From contig OX291554.1 in NCBI GenBank assembly GCA_946406115.1, positions 13,775,092 through 13,839,091 of the forward strand: a DNA stretch of 64,000 bases. The letters run 5' to 3'. This document shows, one piece after another, positions 22,700-34,726 of the stretch (position 1 is its first letter; every line of letters begins with the position of its first letter). Source of the DNA: Apoda limacodes. Lineage: Eukaryota > Arthropoda > Insecta > Lepidoptera > Limacodidae. The notes beneath the pieces are model-generated. The model did no database searches, was not told the DNA's origin, and worked only from the letters and a program-made list of their open reading frames with translations. Made by a program: the position numbers and the translations under genes.

Positions 22700-25432
22700 T
22701 ACTCTTTATTCATAAATTAAAATTTACAAGTCAATTATTATACATTAAATATGCTAAATTGGTAAAATTAAATTAATATTGATATTTATTTTATTACAAG
22801 TTGAAATACATTAATTGATTATGAGTTATTATAAAAGTTTAATGTCAAAAATTCATTTATGTCATAAAAAGCATGTTCAGTCAAAAATAATTTAAGTTTT
22901 TTTAAAAAAATGTTGTTTTTCTCAATCACTGTTATTTCGTTGGGGAGTCCATTGTAGATTTTAGGACCCATACTATATAACGATTTAGAAATTTTTTGTG
23001 ACTTGGATGGAGGTAAGTTAAGCTGTTGCTTGCGTCTTAGCATATAATCATGGGACCATATTTTGTTTGGAAATAGGTTTCTGTTTAATCTTACAAATTT
23101 AACTATAGAAAAATGTATTGGGATAAAAATTTTTTGCTCCTTAAAAAGATTTTTTGCTGGAGTACCAATGGGGACATGAGCGATTATTCTCACAGCGCGT
23201 TTCTGAATTGTAAAAACACGTTTCCATTCTGCAGCTGTGCCCCAGAGTTCAATTCCGTAGCTTAGCTGTGAGTGAAGTAGTGAGAAGTAGCAAGACCGAA
23301 GGGCAGAGGGAGAAAGCACCTTAGACAATCTGTATAGTGCAAAGCACGTGCCACTTAACTTACCACATAAATTGGAAATATGTGTATCCCATTTTAAAGC
23401 ATGGTCAATTGTTAAACATAAGAATTTTGAGGAATTTGTTTGAGGCAGGAAAACACCATCAATGTTTATTGACAGAGGACGGCCGCCCAAGTTGAAATAA
23501 AGTATTTGTGTCTTTTTTAAATATAACACTAGACAAACCACTGCTTTAGTTTTGTTACATCATTTTTTAATTGAATTTCAAGATAATTTCGAGATAAGAA
23601 TTACTTGAGATTATGTCACAGGCGTCGTCAGCAAAAAGATACATGTTACCATTTAAAGCATTAGGTTGATCATTTACCTGGACTAAGAATAATATGTTTG
23701 CCAAAGCAGGCCCCTAGCAGTCCATATTTTAAAGTGACTGTTTGGAGCCTGTTGCTAAGAAATTGTTTTATAAATCCTAAGGCAGGCCCTCTTACACCTA
23801 TGTGTTCAAATTTTAAAGCGAGGACTTTGTGACATAAGTCAAATGCGCGGGTCATGTCGCATAAGAGAATAGCAACATGATCCTGCCGTTCCTTTGCTTG
23901 TAGAATATTGTGAATGACGTCACGAACTACTGACATACATTACTTGCCTTTTCTATAAGCAAATTGTTTGTTACTTAGTAACTTGTTTCCTTCAAAAAAA
24001 TTATAAATACGCTGTGTTACGCCGTATTCTAAGAACTTCGTTATAGAAGGAATTAGATATATAAGTCTATAACTGTCCATTTCATCTTTTAGACCCTTTT
24101 CTTTATATACTGGTACGACTTTTATAATTTTTAAAATATCTGGGTATGAGCCAGTTACGAGCCAGTTTTTAACAATTGATTAAAGATTTCAACCAATGGT
24201 TCAAGAAGAAGTATGGGTAACGCAATTTTTAGCAATTTTGTTGATATATCGTAGATATCGCAGGTATTTTTGCACACAATTCTTTTAGTTATTATGTCAA
24301 ACAGTTCTTTTTGTGTGAAGGGATTAAGTCTTATCGATACGATGCTAGGCGGATATGCGTCGGACAGTAGGTCGGGAGCCCGCTCAGGAGATGCACTCGG
24401 TGCATCGGCAATTAGAGGTGCACTTAGAAAATAATTATTTAAATCAGACGCCAGAAGTTCCAGTGACGTGTGTGGCAATCCATCATTACTTTTGATGTTA
24501 AGTAATGAATTATGATTTTTATTATTGTTTCGTGAAATAGTGTTATTTGCAATATTCCATATCGTTTTTGAAGTGTTTTTACTGTGATGTATCATATTGG
24601 AGTAATAATCATATTGAGCGTTGGTTAAGGATATTTCTAATTGTGATGTCAATGAATATATGAGACTTGGTAAGTGGTTATTATTTGGATATTTATTATA
24701 CAGATCTAATAAATCTTGCAAGAATTGTTTTTGTGATATAATGTCATTTGTTAACCATGGACAAACATTCTTTAAGTGAGTTGGTCGTTTTTGATAAGGA
24801 AAACAGGTTTTTATTGCATTGATTAATATATTAAGGATAGATGCCAAATAAGAGTTTGGATTACCTTGCAACGTTGTTTTTAGTTTATCCCATTTTATTG
24901 AAAGAAGATTACTACAGAAGTATTCAATTTTATGTTTGGAGAAGCATCGCGTGTATTCGTATTTCTGACAATAAATAGGAATTTTTAATTTTATTCATTG
25001 ACCGTCATGATCGGAAATTTTCTTTTGTATAGGTTCAATATGAAGTGTGGTCGTTTCAGATATAAAATAAGAATAGACATGGTCTACACAAGTTGCAGTT
25101 GATGAGCATGTCCTCGTAGGAAAATTGACATTTTGTTTATAATAAAAATATTGGATAAGATCATTTAACTGTTTGCGATCAGGTGAAATAATGGATATTT
25201 TTATTAACAAATATAGCTGATCCGCCGTGTATCATATTAGATCTACAATAACAGGATCCTAAAGCTAAAGACGTGAAAGAAATACATTTTATAACCATTT
25301 TATAACCACCCAGATAACTAAATTTAGCGCAAGCAAAGCCACTGGCAAAAGCTAGTATTTCTGATAGATTTATTAATGAGACTTGTAGAAACCCCCCCCT
25401 TATAAAATAAATAAAATTATTTATATCTGAAG
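22700..25432 (-). pseudogene. CR1/L2-like LINE, endonuclease plus RT relic
   Basis: The longest LINE relic on the minus strand. From high to low coordinates: an endonuclease block (SYLGGYKM ... HGGSAIFVNKNIHYF near 25320-25200), a CVDHVYSYF ... KKISDHDGQ block (25100-24995) and a linker VCPWLTNDII near 24750. The RT entry ALPILLLEPLVEIFNQLL is near 24210. A palm block LLCDMTRAFDLCHKVL is near 23860. LFADD is at about 23624-23635. Then 240 open codons (22819-23541) carry LTIDHALKWDTHI, LSYGIELWGTAA, IQKRAVRII and a final KIYNGLPNEI. Frameshifts separate the blocks, including one near the PQG region (about 23700). The element stops where the giant LTR retrotransposon begins. Confidence 0.9.
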
Positions 25433-25577
25433 TGGAGTATACCGACGTACTCGCCAATTTGAATACGTGAAGACATGTGTAATTCTAACATATTATTGTT
25501 GTCTTTATTATTATAAAAATGTTAATAGTATTTTGTAACCGTTAATGTTATTATTAAAGAAAGCTAATATTTTATTT

Positions 25578-25680
25578 GGCTGTGATCGTCTAGTGGCGTA
25601 ATCGTCTATTTGGACCCCTCGTTGTGACCGATAATAACCCCAGATCCTAAGAGGTATGGATTCAATCAGTCCCAGGTGTG
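25578..25680 (+). other. Degenerate tRNA-His-like sequence in 3' LTR
   Basis: The plus strand reads GGCTGTGATCGTCTAGTGGC, then GGACCCCTCGTTGTGACCG and a degraded T-arm region with GGATTCAATC. Insect tRNA-His genes, as I know them, begin GCCGTGATCGTCTAGTGG and continue GGACCCCACGTTGTGGCCG. The acceptor/D-arm start and the GTG anticodon context are therefore recognisable. A 10-nt insertion after the D arm and a spoiled T arm mean it is not a functional tRNA. It lies 145 bp inside the LTR edge, antisense to the element. Confidence 0.6.
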
Positions 25681-28600
25681 AAAGAACAAAATCAAAACCC
25701 TAATTTTACATTATACCTACATTAAAAGCAATGGCCTATAACTAATCCTTAACCGCAGAACCACTAAGTCCTGATTAGCATTAGACCAGAATTTAAATTA
25801 CTAAATGCGAGTTTCAGATTAAAATATATGCGATTTATTATCCTAACGTAGTCGAAGTACCCTAGCCTAAGTCACCCTATTCACCAGCCTAGCTACCTCC
25901 TTACAACTCCGAACATGTCTCGTAATAACACGGTTACCCCTCGAACACGATAGGCCTTGAAGTTATAACGACTATGACCGCATACCCCTTAAGTGAAGTC
26001 GTAATCCTATAGTAATGTATGAAATCGCCTTAAAGGAGAACTCTTAAACGGTAAGTAGTCCATCGATACTCTAGTTATCTTGCCCTTAAGTAAACTTGTA
26101 ACCTCATAGTAATGTAGGAAAATCACCTTAAAAGGAAGAACCCTTAGACATATGAAAGTACTAACCACTAATAAACTCACTGGCTTCCCCTTAACTAAAA
26201 TTATACACTTATAATATAACAAAATCATTTAAGAGACAGACAGACCTATTTAATAACTAAATAAATTATTAGCAGGTACGCTATTGATCCCTTAATTAAC
26301 CTATAACCTACACAACTAACCTGTCACCAGTTCTCTAGCTTGCGCTTAAGTGAAGGTCGGAACTAATAACAACATATATAAGGCATTAGGGAGACAAGCG
26401 GACCTATTAAGTACATAGATAAATTATTAGTAGACTAGCTATCGATCTCTTAAGCGAAGTTATAAAACTGTAATGTAATATGAAAGGTCACCATACGGAT
26501 GAACTAACAGATTGAATATATATATAGATAAAAACGAATATACTCGCGGCCTGGCCCTTACGTAAATTACACAACCCTCTCAATAACACTTAAGAATGCA
26601 CCACAGACTGACCGATAAGTTTAGTAATTGCATAAAGAGCCTGTTGACAACCCGTTAACAACCCCTAAGTGAAATTATAAAGTCGTAATGGTATTCGAGA
26701 AGCCACCCCAAAGGCAATCTAAGTATATAAAAAGACTACCACTATCCTTACTAGCTTCTCTTCTAATCTAATCTTATAATAATATATGTAGAATCGCCGT
26801 AAAGACAAACTAACAAATTAGAAGTAAATGTAACCCTGAAATACATCTACAGCCTACCCTTTAAATAAAGTTATAACATAGTCCTAACCGTAGGTATCCA
26901 GAAATCCACATACATTCATGATTATTATTTTACCACTGAAACTCACGCCATCTGTGTAATAATCGTGGAATTACTCGGTCGATCGATATCTTAGCTAACT
27001 GTCTAATAATGGAGATATTGAGGAGGTCTTATAGAGGGCGCTAAGGGCGGACGATTTAGTATGGAAGTCTATCTAAATCTACCAATCCTAGTTTCCAGGT
27101 CGTTTACGGGTAACCCTAACTGGGAATCATCCAGGAAAATTCACATATACAACCATTCCTTAAGGGTTCGTAAGTTGTTCTATTCAGAATTATTGGGCCC
27201 GCCACCGAATTATCCCTTCGGCCAATTAAAGACTAACCGGTCAGACTTTCCATACATTTGCCTGTGCGTCGAAGTGCCCAGCTGGCGTCTCGTGGTCACG
27301 TGGGTGCGCAGAGTTCACATTTTAGTCTTCTGCGCAGGTACAGAGTCTAATCGTGTTACTCGACCTTCCTTCGACTAATTTACGTTGGTTCGGTTTTGGT
27401 TTAGTATCTCGCGACCCGGTCAGTACGAATTTCGTTCTTAGATCTAAAATTGAGTTTATGGTTACAAGCTATGGCGATTATCTACACTAGAATATAAAGT
27501 TTATGAAAACAAAACTATAAAATTGAGACAAAACCTAACGCTCGCCTAACTCATACACTAGGTTGTTCCTACTTGATCGCTAAAATGAATATTGAAAATT
27601 AATTATGTATAACTTGAATTTGAATAGCCTTAAGGGCCTAGGGTACCGTCTGGCCTTAAGCGGTTGTCAATTGTATCGTACTTATTATCTGACTGACGTC
27701 TTGGAACCTTTAACAAGGAAGGTATATAACGACCAACTCCTGACAGACTCGTAGATAGGTTTAATCAAACTAGCTTACCTTGTGGCTTCGCCCTCCTGTC
27801 ATTTAGTAATTGAGTTAATAGATAACCTTTATCCTTCGTACACCGTGCCTTAAACTGTTCTTTAGGATAGGTAAGTAGTGCTCCCCGCCAACTCCTACAT
27901 TTATAACGCTGCAGAGGTGGCAAACAACCAGACGACCATGTATTTATCCTTACTACTATGACTAACTACGGAACTAAAGGGACCATCTCGTTATTATTTG
28001 AATATAACCTACGATCGGTCGGTTCGAACCCGAGGCTCCTTAAGTTTAAATAGCCGCTAGTCCGGAGAAGCTATACTCGCCCGAAACATATGCCGTGCAA
28101 GCTAAGTTCACAAGAAATAATAAAATAGGTGTGCGATTACGCACATGGTTAAGTGGTGAATTGTTCATCAGAGTAATTAAGGCGACAGAACACCTAGTTT
28201 GACACACAATAAATATGTTTAAGGTGGATTGTAAGGAAGACATATCCACACTCAGGACCCGGCGCATTAGCCAGATCAAGTAAGGATTAGCCCTTTCTGA
28301 GTGTTTAGAACTTAACGTTTCGGCTTTCCATACAACAATTCAGAGCCTCATCAGTTAGTAGAGAATTGTGTATGATTATACTAATACGTCTTCAACGGGG
28401 TGATTCATGGCGAAGAATAGAACAAATCCTGACCCACTAACGTCACCTCATAGCCTGTTAATAAAGTTTGGTCAATGTTGAAGTTCTGTCATCTTTATCT
28501 TAAATGGCTTAGTCAAAACATAAATTAAACAGTATAAAGCAATAAAATAAAGCTTAGATAGTCTAATTAAAAATTAGACTCTCTAGATTAATGTCGCGGC

Positions 28601-29180
28601 TCTGAAAAACATATGAGGTTTACGTTTATTTTTACACAGGAAACAAATATTTAAATATGAACACAATAATACTTAGCTTTCCAAATCTATCCGTCGCAAT
28701 AATGGGTGGAGTGGAGGTACTATTTATCTATGGATTCCTTAAGGAGATTGGGTTAAAAATCCCACATTAAATTTTAGCCACCCATTACCTAAACGGCATC
28801 TAACAGTTCAGCTTCCCCACTCGACGCCGGTGAAGGGTGGAACTGGAGCCAACCCAGATTTAGGTTTTATCAGCCCCCTCACACCCTTAGATTCCTGAAG
28901 CCTGCAGTTATCCTAGTATGTCTCTAACATCAAGCCCCAATCTTCCCTAATCTTATAACAAGCCAGACCCCGCTTGAAGAACCCCTACTGTGATTGCCCC
29001 GTCCTCACCTACCTCTATCTACCAAGGGTCTGCTTGCTTTGGGGGTCACCCATACCGCAACGCAACAAGACATCGGGACTAAAATGATTGAGATAGTAAG
29101 TAGCGGATATAGAGATATCATTAACATAACCATCAATTACATGTAACATAACTGTACCATTCTAATGAGCGTCTACCAAA

Positions 29181-29638
29181 GCGTGTAGGATTTTCATCAA
29201 TGAAGATACATATACACAGGACAGGATTCACACAAGGGTTGCCTGCCAAGTCATGTAAGCATGCCCCGTCACCTCGAGTCCGATCAAAGCGCGAAGTCGA
29301 TGCTCAGGACTTGCGTAGGGCTTTCATCAATAAGATATACATATACACAGGACAGGATTTACACAAGGGTTGCCTGCCAAGTCATGTAAGCATGCCCCGT
29401 CACCTCGAGTCCGATCAAAGCGCGAAGTCGATGCTCAGGACTTGCGTAGGGCTTTCATCAATAAGATATACATATACACAGGACAGGATTTACACAAGGG
29501 TTGCCTGCCAAGTCATGTAAGCATGCCCCGTCACCTCGAGTCCGATCAAAGCGCGAAGTCGATGCTTAGGACTTGCGTAGGGCTTTCATCAATAAGATAT
29601 ACATATACACAGGACAGGATTTACACAAGGGTTGCCTG
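29181..29638. repeat. 131-bp minisatellite in 3' LTR (about 3.5 units)
   Basis: Units start at 29181, 29313, 29444 and 29575 (132, 131, 131 bp and a partial). Each has GGCTTTCATCAATAAGATAT, ACACAGGACAGGATTTACAC and CACCTCGAGTCCGATCAAAG. Units 2 to 4 differ by very few bases; unit 1 is more diverged. Because 131 is not a multiple of three, apparent open frames here are the same bases read in shifting frames and are not genes. Confidence 0.95.
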
Positions 29639-30979
29639 ACCTTAACCCTAATCTTAAACGATTTCTTAACTAATCAGATCAGAGCCTAATTACGGGGTTT
29701 CTTCCCACAAAGTATCACAAAATTTACAACATCATGTTAAGAGACGCCGATCCCGGCAGGAGCCCTTTTCTCCACTAAATTTTCTGCAGAAATCGGCAAT
29801 CTCTTTTCCTTTAAGAGTACATAGCCAACAATGTCAACAAACTACCTCTGCATTTTTAATAAGCAAGGGTTTTTCCCTTCTCTACTCCAAATTTACAACT
29901 AGAATCCCAACCAAAAAGTCAACCACTTTCAATTTTCCCCAACCAACCCTTCACTTTAACCAAGGTGGCATCTTACACGGTCCCTTACACAGTCCTTACG
30001 CCATGGTATAAAGGAAGTCCCTCACAAAGCCCCATAGTACAAACCCATCAATAATAAGTTGACATTGCTAGCCTCAGTTCTCACAAAAGACACTTACTGA
30101 TATTTGATGTAGGCGAAACGTGCACGGCGTCGGTATTAAATTTCTTCAAATCTTTGTTCGTCCTGTCCTTCCCGCTTCCTCAGGAATCTCGAGCACGGCC
30201 AGCCTCTCGGTACGACGACAGTGGAAAAGGGTGCCGCAACTGACGCCTATCGCTTATAACCGTTCTCCCCTCCCCCCCGATAGACGCGGCCTGAACACGT
30301 GGCGTGTCTAGGGATTGTGGCGCCAGTTAATTTCTTCTTTATTTTACTTCCACGTGTACCCACGTGCTTCGCATTTTAGTGGCCAGTTACTTTATAGTAA
30401 TAATCGAACAATCATATCGAAATCGTCACCCGATTCTACTAAACTCTTTACCTGCCGAACTAGTTTCTCCGCTTCTTTGTGACTCGATTATACAGCTTCG
30501 ATTAATTTACACATTGAAGGCTCGTCGTAAGCGGCGCGGAGCCTACTCTACTATCCCTCTCGCACCCTACGATATTTATAACAATTAACTGAAAATAATC
30601 GATCGATATTCTCCATATATTTTAACCTCCTGGTTATCTGCTACTTTACGAATCGGTCGTATTTAACGAGTAATTATTTTTCTTTGTGTTGATGATTTTA
30701 GGATCCCACTGCGATTTACGCCTTATGGCGTAGATATAAATATATTAATCTAAGACCGGTGAGGACATCCGGGCCACTCACTCACTTAATGTTTCATCGA
30801 TCTCGATAGTATTCGATTGGTATGAATTACGAAGGTGATTGATCTAATTTATATTTATTATTAATGAATCCCATTTTCTTTAATTTACCTGTTCTCTTAA
30901 GACTTAATTTAGCAAATCAACACCGTGTCGTGGGGTCCGGATTGCTACAACTCTCTATTAAAGGCTTGGGTCCACTACA

Positions 30980-30991
30980 ATCCTCCCCAAC
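30980..30991 (-). other. Polypurine tract next to 3' LTR
   Basis: On the element strand the bases immediately before the LTR start read TTGGGGAGGAT, then TGTAGTGG. A G/A-rich tract directly abutting the 3' LTR is the usual plus-strand primer of LTR retrotransposons and supports both the boundary and the minus orientation. Confidence 0.7.
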
Positions 30992-31152
30992 AAGTCATAA
31001 ATGTACACTTATCAGTTGTGACTTGTTTCTTAAAGGTATACTCGACAGGGTATCAAGAAGAAACTCCGTCACCAATAGATATCGTTTATTTATATTAATA
31101 CACTCCTCTTTGAATAATGACCACGATACAAGTTAATCAAAAAAAAATGATT

Positions 31153-31181
31153 TTCTCCCAATCCCCCCCCCCCCCTCCCCC
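31153..31181 (-). other. Long G-run purine tract downstream of pol
   Basis: The plus strand has CTCCCAATC, thirteen C, T and five C. On the element strand this is a G-run followed by ATTGGGAGAAAA. It lies about 40 bp after the pol stop and about 170 bp before the 3' LTR. It could be a second polypurine tract, a G-quadruplex former or simple slippage. Confidence 0.6.
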
Positions 31182-31222
31182 ATCTCAGCCGTCGCCCCGG
31201 GAAAACGGAATAACAGCATTGA

Positions 31223-34200
31223 CTAACTGTAATATCTAGACAAATGTATGGCATTGAACTTCCCTCTTATTTGCTTGTTGATTGGATTCATTAGAACATA
31301 TACATTCGGGAAGGGGACTGCCGCAACCACATAAGGCCCCTCGTATAGTAAAGAGAACTTTTTTATTTGTTTAAGCATAGCACTAGATTTATTGTGACGA
31401 CGCACCTTCACTAAATCTCCTATCTGGAAATTCACCAACCGGTGCGTTCTATCGAAATATTCATTTCGCCTTTTACTAGTTTCCACCAACTTCTCTCTAG
31501 CTCTCCTCCTCATTTCCTCTAACTCACTCTCGCTTACCACTTCACTAGTCTTCCCATCCATCGCCAACCTCGTCTTCCGACCGTACAATAACTCATTCGG
31601 GGTAAACCCGGTACTGAGGTGAAGGGTATTGTTGTACAAATCCTCTATCCTCCTTACCTGGTCGACCCACCCCTTGTGATTTTTATGACAATAAGTTCTA
31701 AACAGACGCCCTAGTTCTCGATTTACCCTCTCCGTGATATTAGGCCGCGGGTTCCTAACCGTGGTGTAGATAGGTCGGATTCCCATCCCCGCTAAAGATT
31801 CCTTCCACTCTCTACTAACGAATTGACTGCCGTTGTCCGTCAGAATCGTTTTTGGTTTTATAAACCTCCCGTATAGTCTAATTCTAGAAACTACTCCTTT
31901 AGCTGTGGCCTTCCTTAGTTCGAATAACTTCAGATATTTGCTGAAACTATCCTGTACTACTAGTAAATAACTTAATCCATACTTCCCCTTGGGCAGAGGC
32001 CCGTACAAATCCGCCATTACTACATCTCCTATTTCCCCAGGTAGAATGGATTTACAGCTCCCGACTAAGTTCACGTTGTTCGGTTTAGACAATTGGCAAA
32101 TATGACATCTCGATATCACCTCCTTTACGCGTCTTCGTAAGTTCGGCCAATAATATCTGTCGCGCATTAGTTTTACTGTTTTCAGAGCCCCTAAGTGGCC
32201 CATTTCCGTATGCACTTGCAATATCACCCTCTCCTGTAAAACACTAGGTAAAAATGGTACCACCCTATTTCTCCCCGAACCCACAAAGCACAATACTCCA
32301 TCTATTATTCGACTCAAAACCCCAATTCGCATCAGCCTACCAGTGGCGGCCCCTCGCCCTTCCACTTGCTCTCTCAATAGTCGCAACAAAGTGTCCTCCG
32401 CCTGATACTCGCACAAACGGGTTAGATCGCTCCTCAACTCCCGGTCCAGCGTTACCCCCATATAACTAATTTCGGGACCTAAAACTTTGTCCTCCTGAAT
32501 GGATAAACCCTCCGGCAAGTACCTGGATAACACATCGGCAACCAGGTTATCCTTCCCCTTTATGTGTTCCATAGTATAATCAAACTGCTCTAAAAACAGA
32601 ATCCAACGAGTAACCCTACTATTAAACTGCCGACAAGATTTCATAAAAGTTAGTGCTTTATGGTCAGTCCGTATAATCACCTTAGCGCCTCGTAAGTAAG
32701 TCTCGAATTTCTTTATCCCATATATAACAGCCCATAGTTCTTGTTCGGTAACGGTCCACCTCAATTCCGCCCCTCTCAGCGACCTGCTACAATACCCCAG
32801 AACCTTCATATCCTCCCCCTGGCCCTGGTATAGCACCCCAGCCACCCCTACCCCCGAACTGTCTACCTGCAGAATATATGGAGATCCTATATCAGGGTGG
32901 TGTAACCTAATCGTACTCATGAAGGCCCCCTTCAGCCCTTCGAACGCTTCTCGAGCCGACATATCCCACCTCCAATGTATTCCCTTTCCTAATAACCTAC
33001 ACAAAGGCCTTATTAATTCGCTGTAACGCGGAATAAACCGGCGATAATAATTACAAAGCCCTAAAAACGCCCTTAAGTGTTTTATCTTCTTAGGCGCTGG
33101 GAAATCCCTAATGGCTTCCAATTTCTGTGGGTCAGTCCGGATGCCCTCAGTGTCGATTATGTGCCCTAACATTTTCACCTCCGCGCATACAAACCTACAT
33201 TTGGACAAGTTGCAGGTTAGACCGGCTTTGCGCAATCGACCCAATACGACATCAAGGTGACCCAAGTGTTCCTGCAAATCACCACTAGTAAGGATAGCCA
33301 GATCATCCAAATAATTGACACAAAACGTCCTAACCTCTTGCCCCAATATCCTATCCATTGCCCGACTAAAACTACCAACCGACGTTTTCAGCCCTTGCGG
33401 TAGAACATTATAGACATATGATTTTCCATTAAATGTGAACCCAGTGTACCTTTTACTGCCCTCGGCCAGGGGAATTTGAAAATAGGCGTTGTTAAGGTCA
33501 ATGGTGCTGATAAAACGTACCCCATGAAAGGAGTTTAACACATCTAATTGAACCGGAGGGGCTTCAGACTCCGCTATCATAACTTTATTTATCTCCCTAG
33601 CATCTAACAAAACCCGTAGATCCCCATCAGACTTGAATCTAAAAGTAAGTGGACTACAATACGGAGTGGAAGCTCGGGAGATGATCCCTTGCTTCTCCAT
33701 TTGTCCCAGTTTCCTCCCCATCTGGTCTCGATAAGCGTACGGAACTGGATAAGATCTTTTCATCACAGGTTCCTCCGATTTCATGATAATAGTATGTTCA
33801 TAACAGTTAGCGCGTCCCAACTCCCCCGTAAAAAGATCCTTGTACTTCACTATAACCCCCTTAAGTAGAGCCCTTCCTACGTGGCCAATCTCCAACCCTA
33901 CAAGTATGTTTTCTTCGAGTTTATCGTGGTGCAAGGCGGGAGCTCCCACCAAAGGACTAACCGACGAAACGCAGTTAATCTCTCGGTTTCTCAGATCCAA
34001 CGAAACCTCCTCTCCATCAATCGTTATAGTAATTACTACCCTCGTGGGCCCCATTTTTAGTATCACCCCATGAAGGCGCATCCAATCAAATCCTAAAATT
34101 ACCGGCCTTATTAATTTCGGGACTATTAGGAAAGGAGAATCAAGTCGATGTTTCCCTAGCATTAGAGGTAACACCACAGCCTTTTGAATTTTCGAACTAC

Positions 34201-34719
34201 GTTGACCCACCGCCCCTCTGATCTGTAAGCATCTTATCGGAAATACCGCCATATCTGTCCTGTCCTTATGTCTAAATACAAATTCTTCGCTGACACAAGT
34301 GATATCGCTACCAGTATCTAAGAGGCAATCGACCCATTCCTCCCATATATTCACTTTCATCTCACATTTTAAGACTTCCCCCTCGCATCCCACTGCTTTC
34401 TCCTCTTCCTCGAACACTGAATTCACCCCGGGTGTGACCCTAACACTCAGAGGCCCTAGTCCTTCATTAGCCTTATCTAACAACCTATCTCTCACTCCGA
34501 CGACTGGATCGGACAACACATCATCGTTACGAAACCCGAGACCCTGAGTCGTGGCCTGCCCCTTTAAAATTATTGGTCTAAGTATACCGTTACCTCTCCC
34601 TAACCCCAAACCAGGCAACCACCCTACATCCAACATTTGTTTTAAAGGAAAGTAGGACCGTAACTCTAATTCCCCTGGGTAACGAGCTGAGTAGGGGATC
34701 GAATCGTCAGCTCTTAATA
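31223..34719 (-). CDS. pol: Pol polyprotein (PR-RT-RNaseH-IN), made by -1 frameshift
   Basis: Open from the frameshift site in gag to the stop at 31223. The first ATG in this frame is at 34636 (1,137 codons from it). Residues counted from that ATG: aspartic protease DTGS 107-110 with ILGFDW 180-185; reverse transcriptase with D380 (STIDLNNAYF), LPQG 412-415 and YLDD 442-445; RNase H D592, E631/E633, D658 (TDHKALTF) and D701 (VADVLSR). The integrase has zinc residues H809, H814, C844, C847 and catalytic D876, D934, E969, then GPY at 1100-1102. This domain order (IN after RNase H) and the GPY/F module place it in Ty3/Gypsy (Metaviridae). All key residues are present and there is no internal stop. 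No chromodomain or env follows. Protein acts in cytoplasmic particles and at nuclear integration. Confidence 0.97.
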
Positions 34720-34726
34720 GTTTCCC
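34671..34726 (-). promoter_or_regulatory. -1 ribosomal frameshift signal (gag/pol)
   Basis: Element strand: heptamer GGGAAAC (34726-34720), in gag phase as G GGA AAC. A 6-nt spacer TATTAA follows, including the gag stop. Then GAGCTGA (34713-34707) pairs with TCAGCTC (34690-34684) as a 7-bp stem. Within the loop TCCCCT (34698-34693) can pair with AGGGGA (34676-34671), giving an H-type pseudoknot with a 6-bp second stem. The pol frame is -1 to gag and is open across the whole overlap. All parts match the known X XXY YYZ rule and spacing. Confidence 0.9.

Larger units (their letters stand above)
25433..30979 (-). repeat. 3' LTR (5,547 bp)
   Basis: Begins TGGAGTATACCGACGTACTC and ends GGCTTGGGTCCACTACA on the plus strand. 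Read on the element strand it therefore starts TGTAGTGGACC and ends TACTCCA, the usual TG...CA. Segments compared along its length, and all short frames within it, are identical to the other LTR at the same offset. It contains a tRNA-His-like stretch and a 131-bp minisatellite. Short frames inside show no domains. The region near 30120-30310 is locally GC-rich. Confidence 0.95.

Noticed and set aside
25578..25680. A functional tRNA-His gene
   Set aside because: The extra 10 nt after the D arm, poor anticodon stem pairing and a spoiled T arm argue against function; kept only as a tRNA-like sequence.
29200..29639. Open frames of about 90-106 codons with repeated peptide phrases
   Set aside because: They are the 131-bp minisatellite read in shifting frames; the same peptide reappears only because the DNA repeats.
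30120..30588. Short plus-strand frames in the LTR, repeated at 47328-47796
   Set aside because: Duplicated only because the LTR is duplicated; no domain, and antisense to the element.
30980..31222. Possible env or accessory gene after pol
   Set aside because: Only about 240 bp between the pol stop and the LTR, with no frame of useful length.
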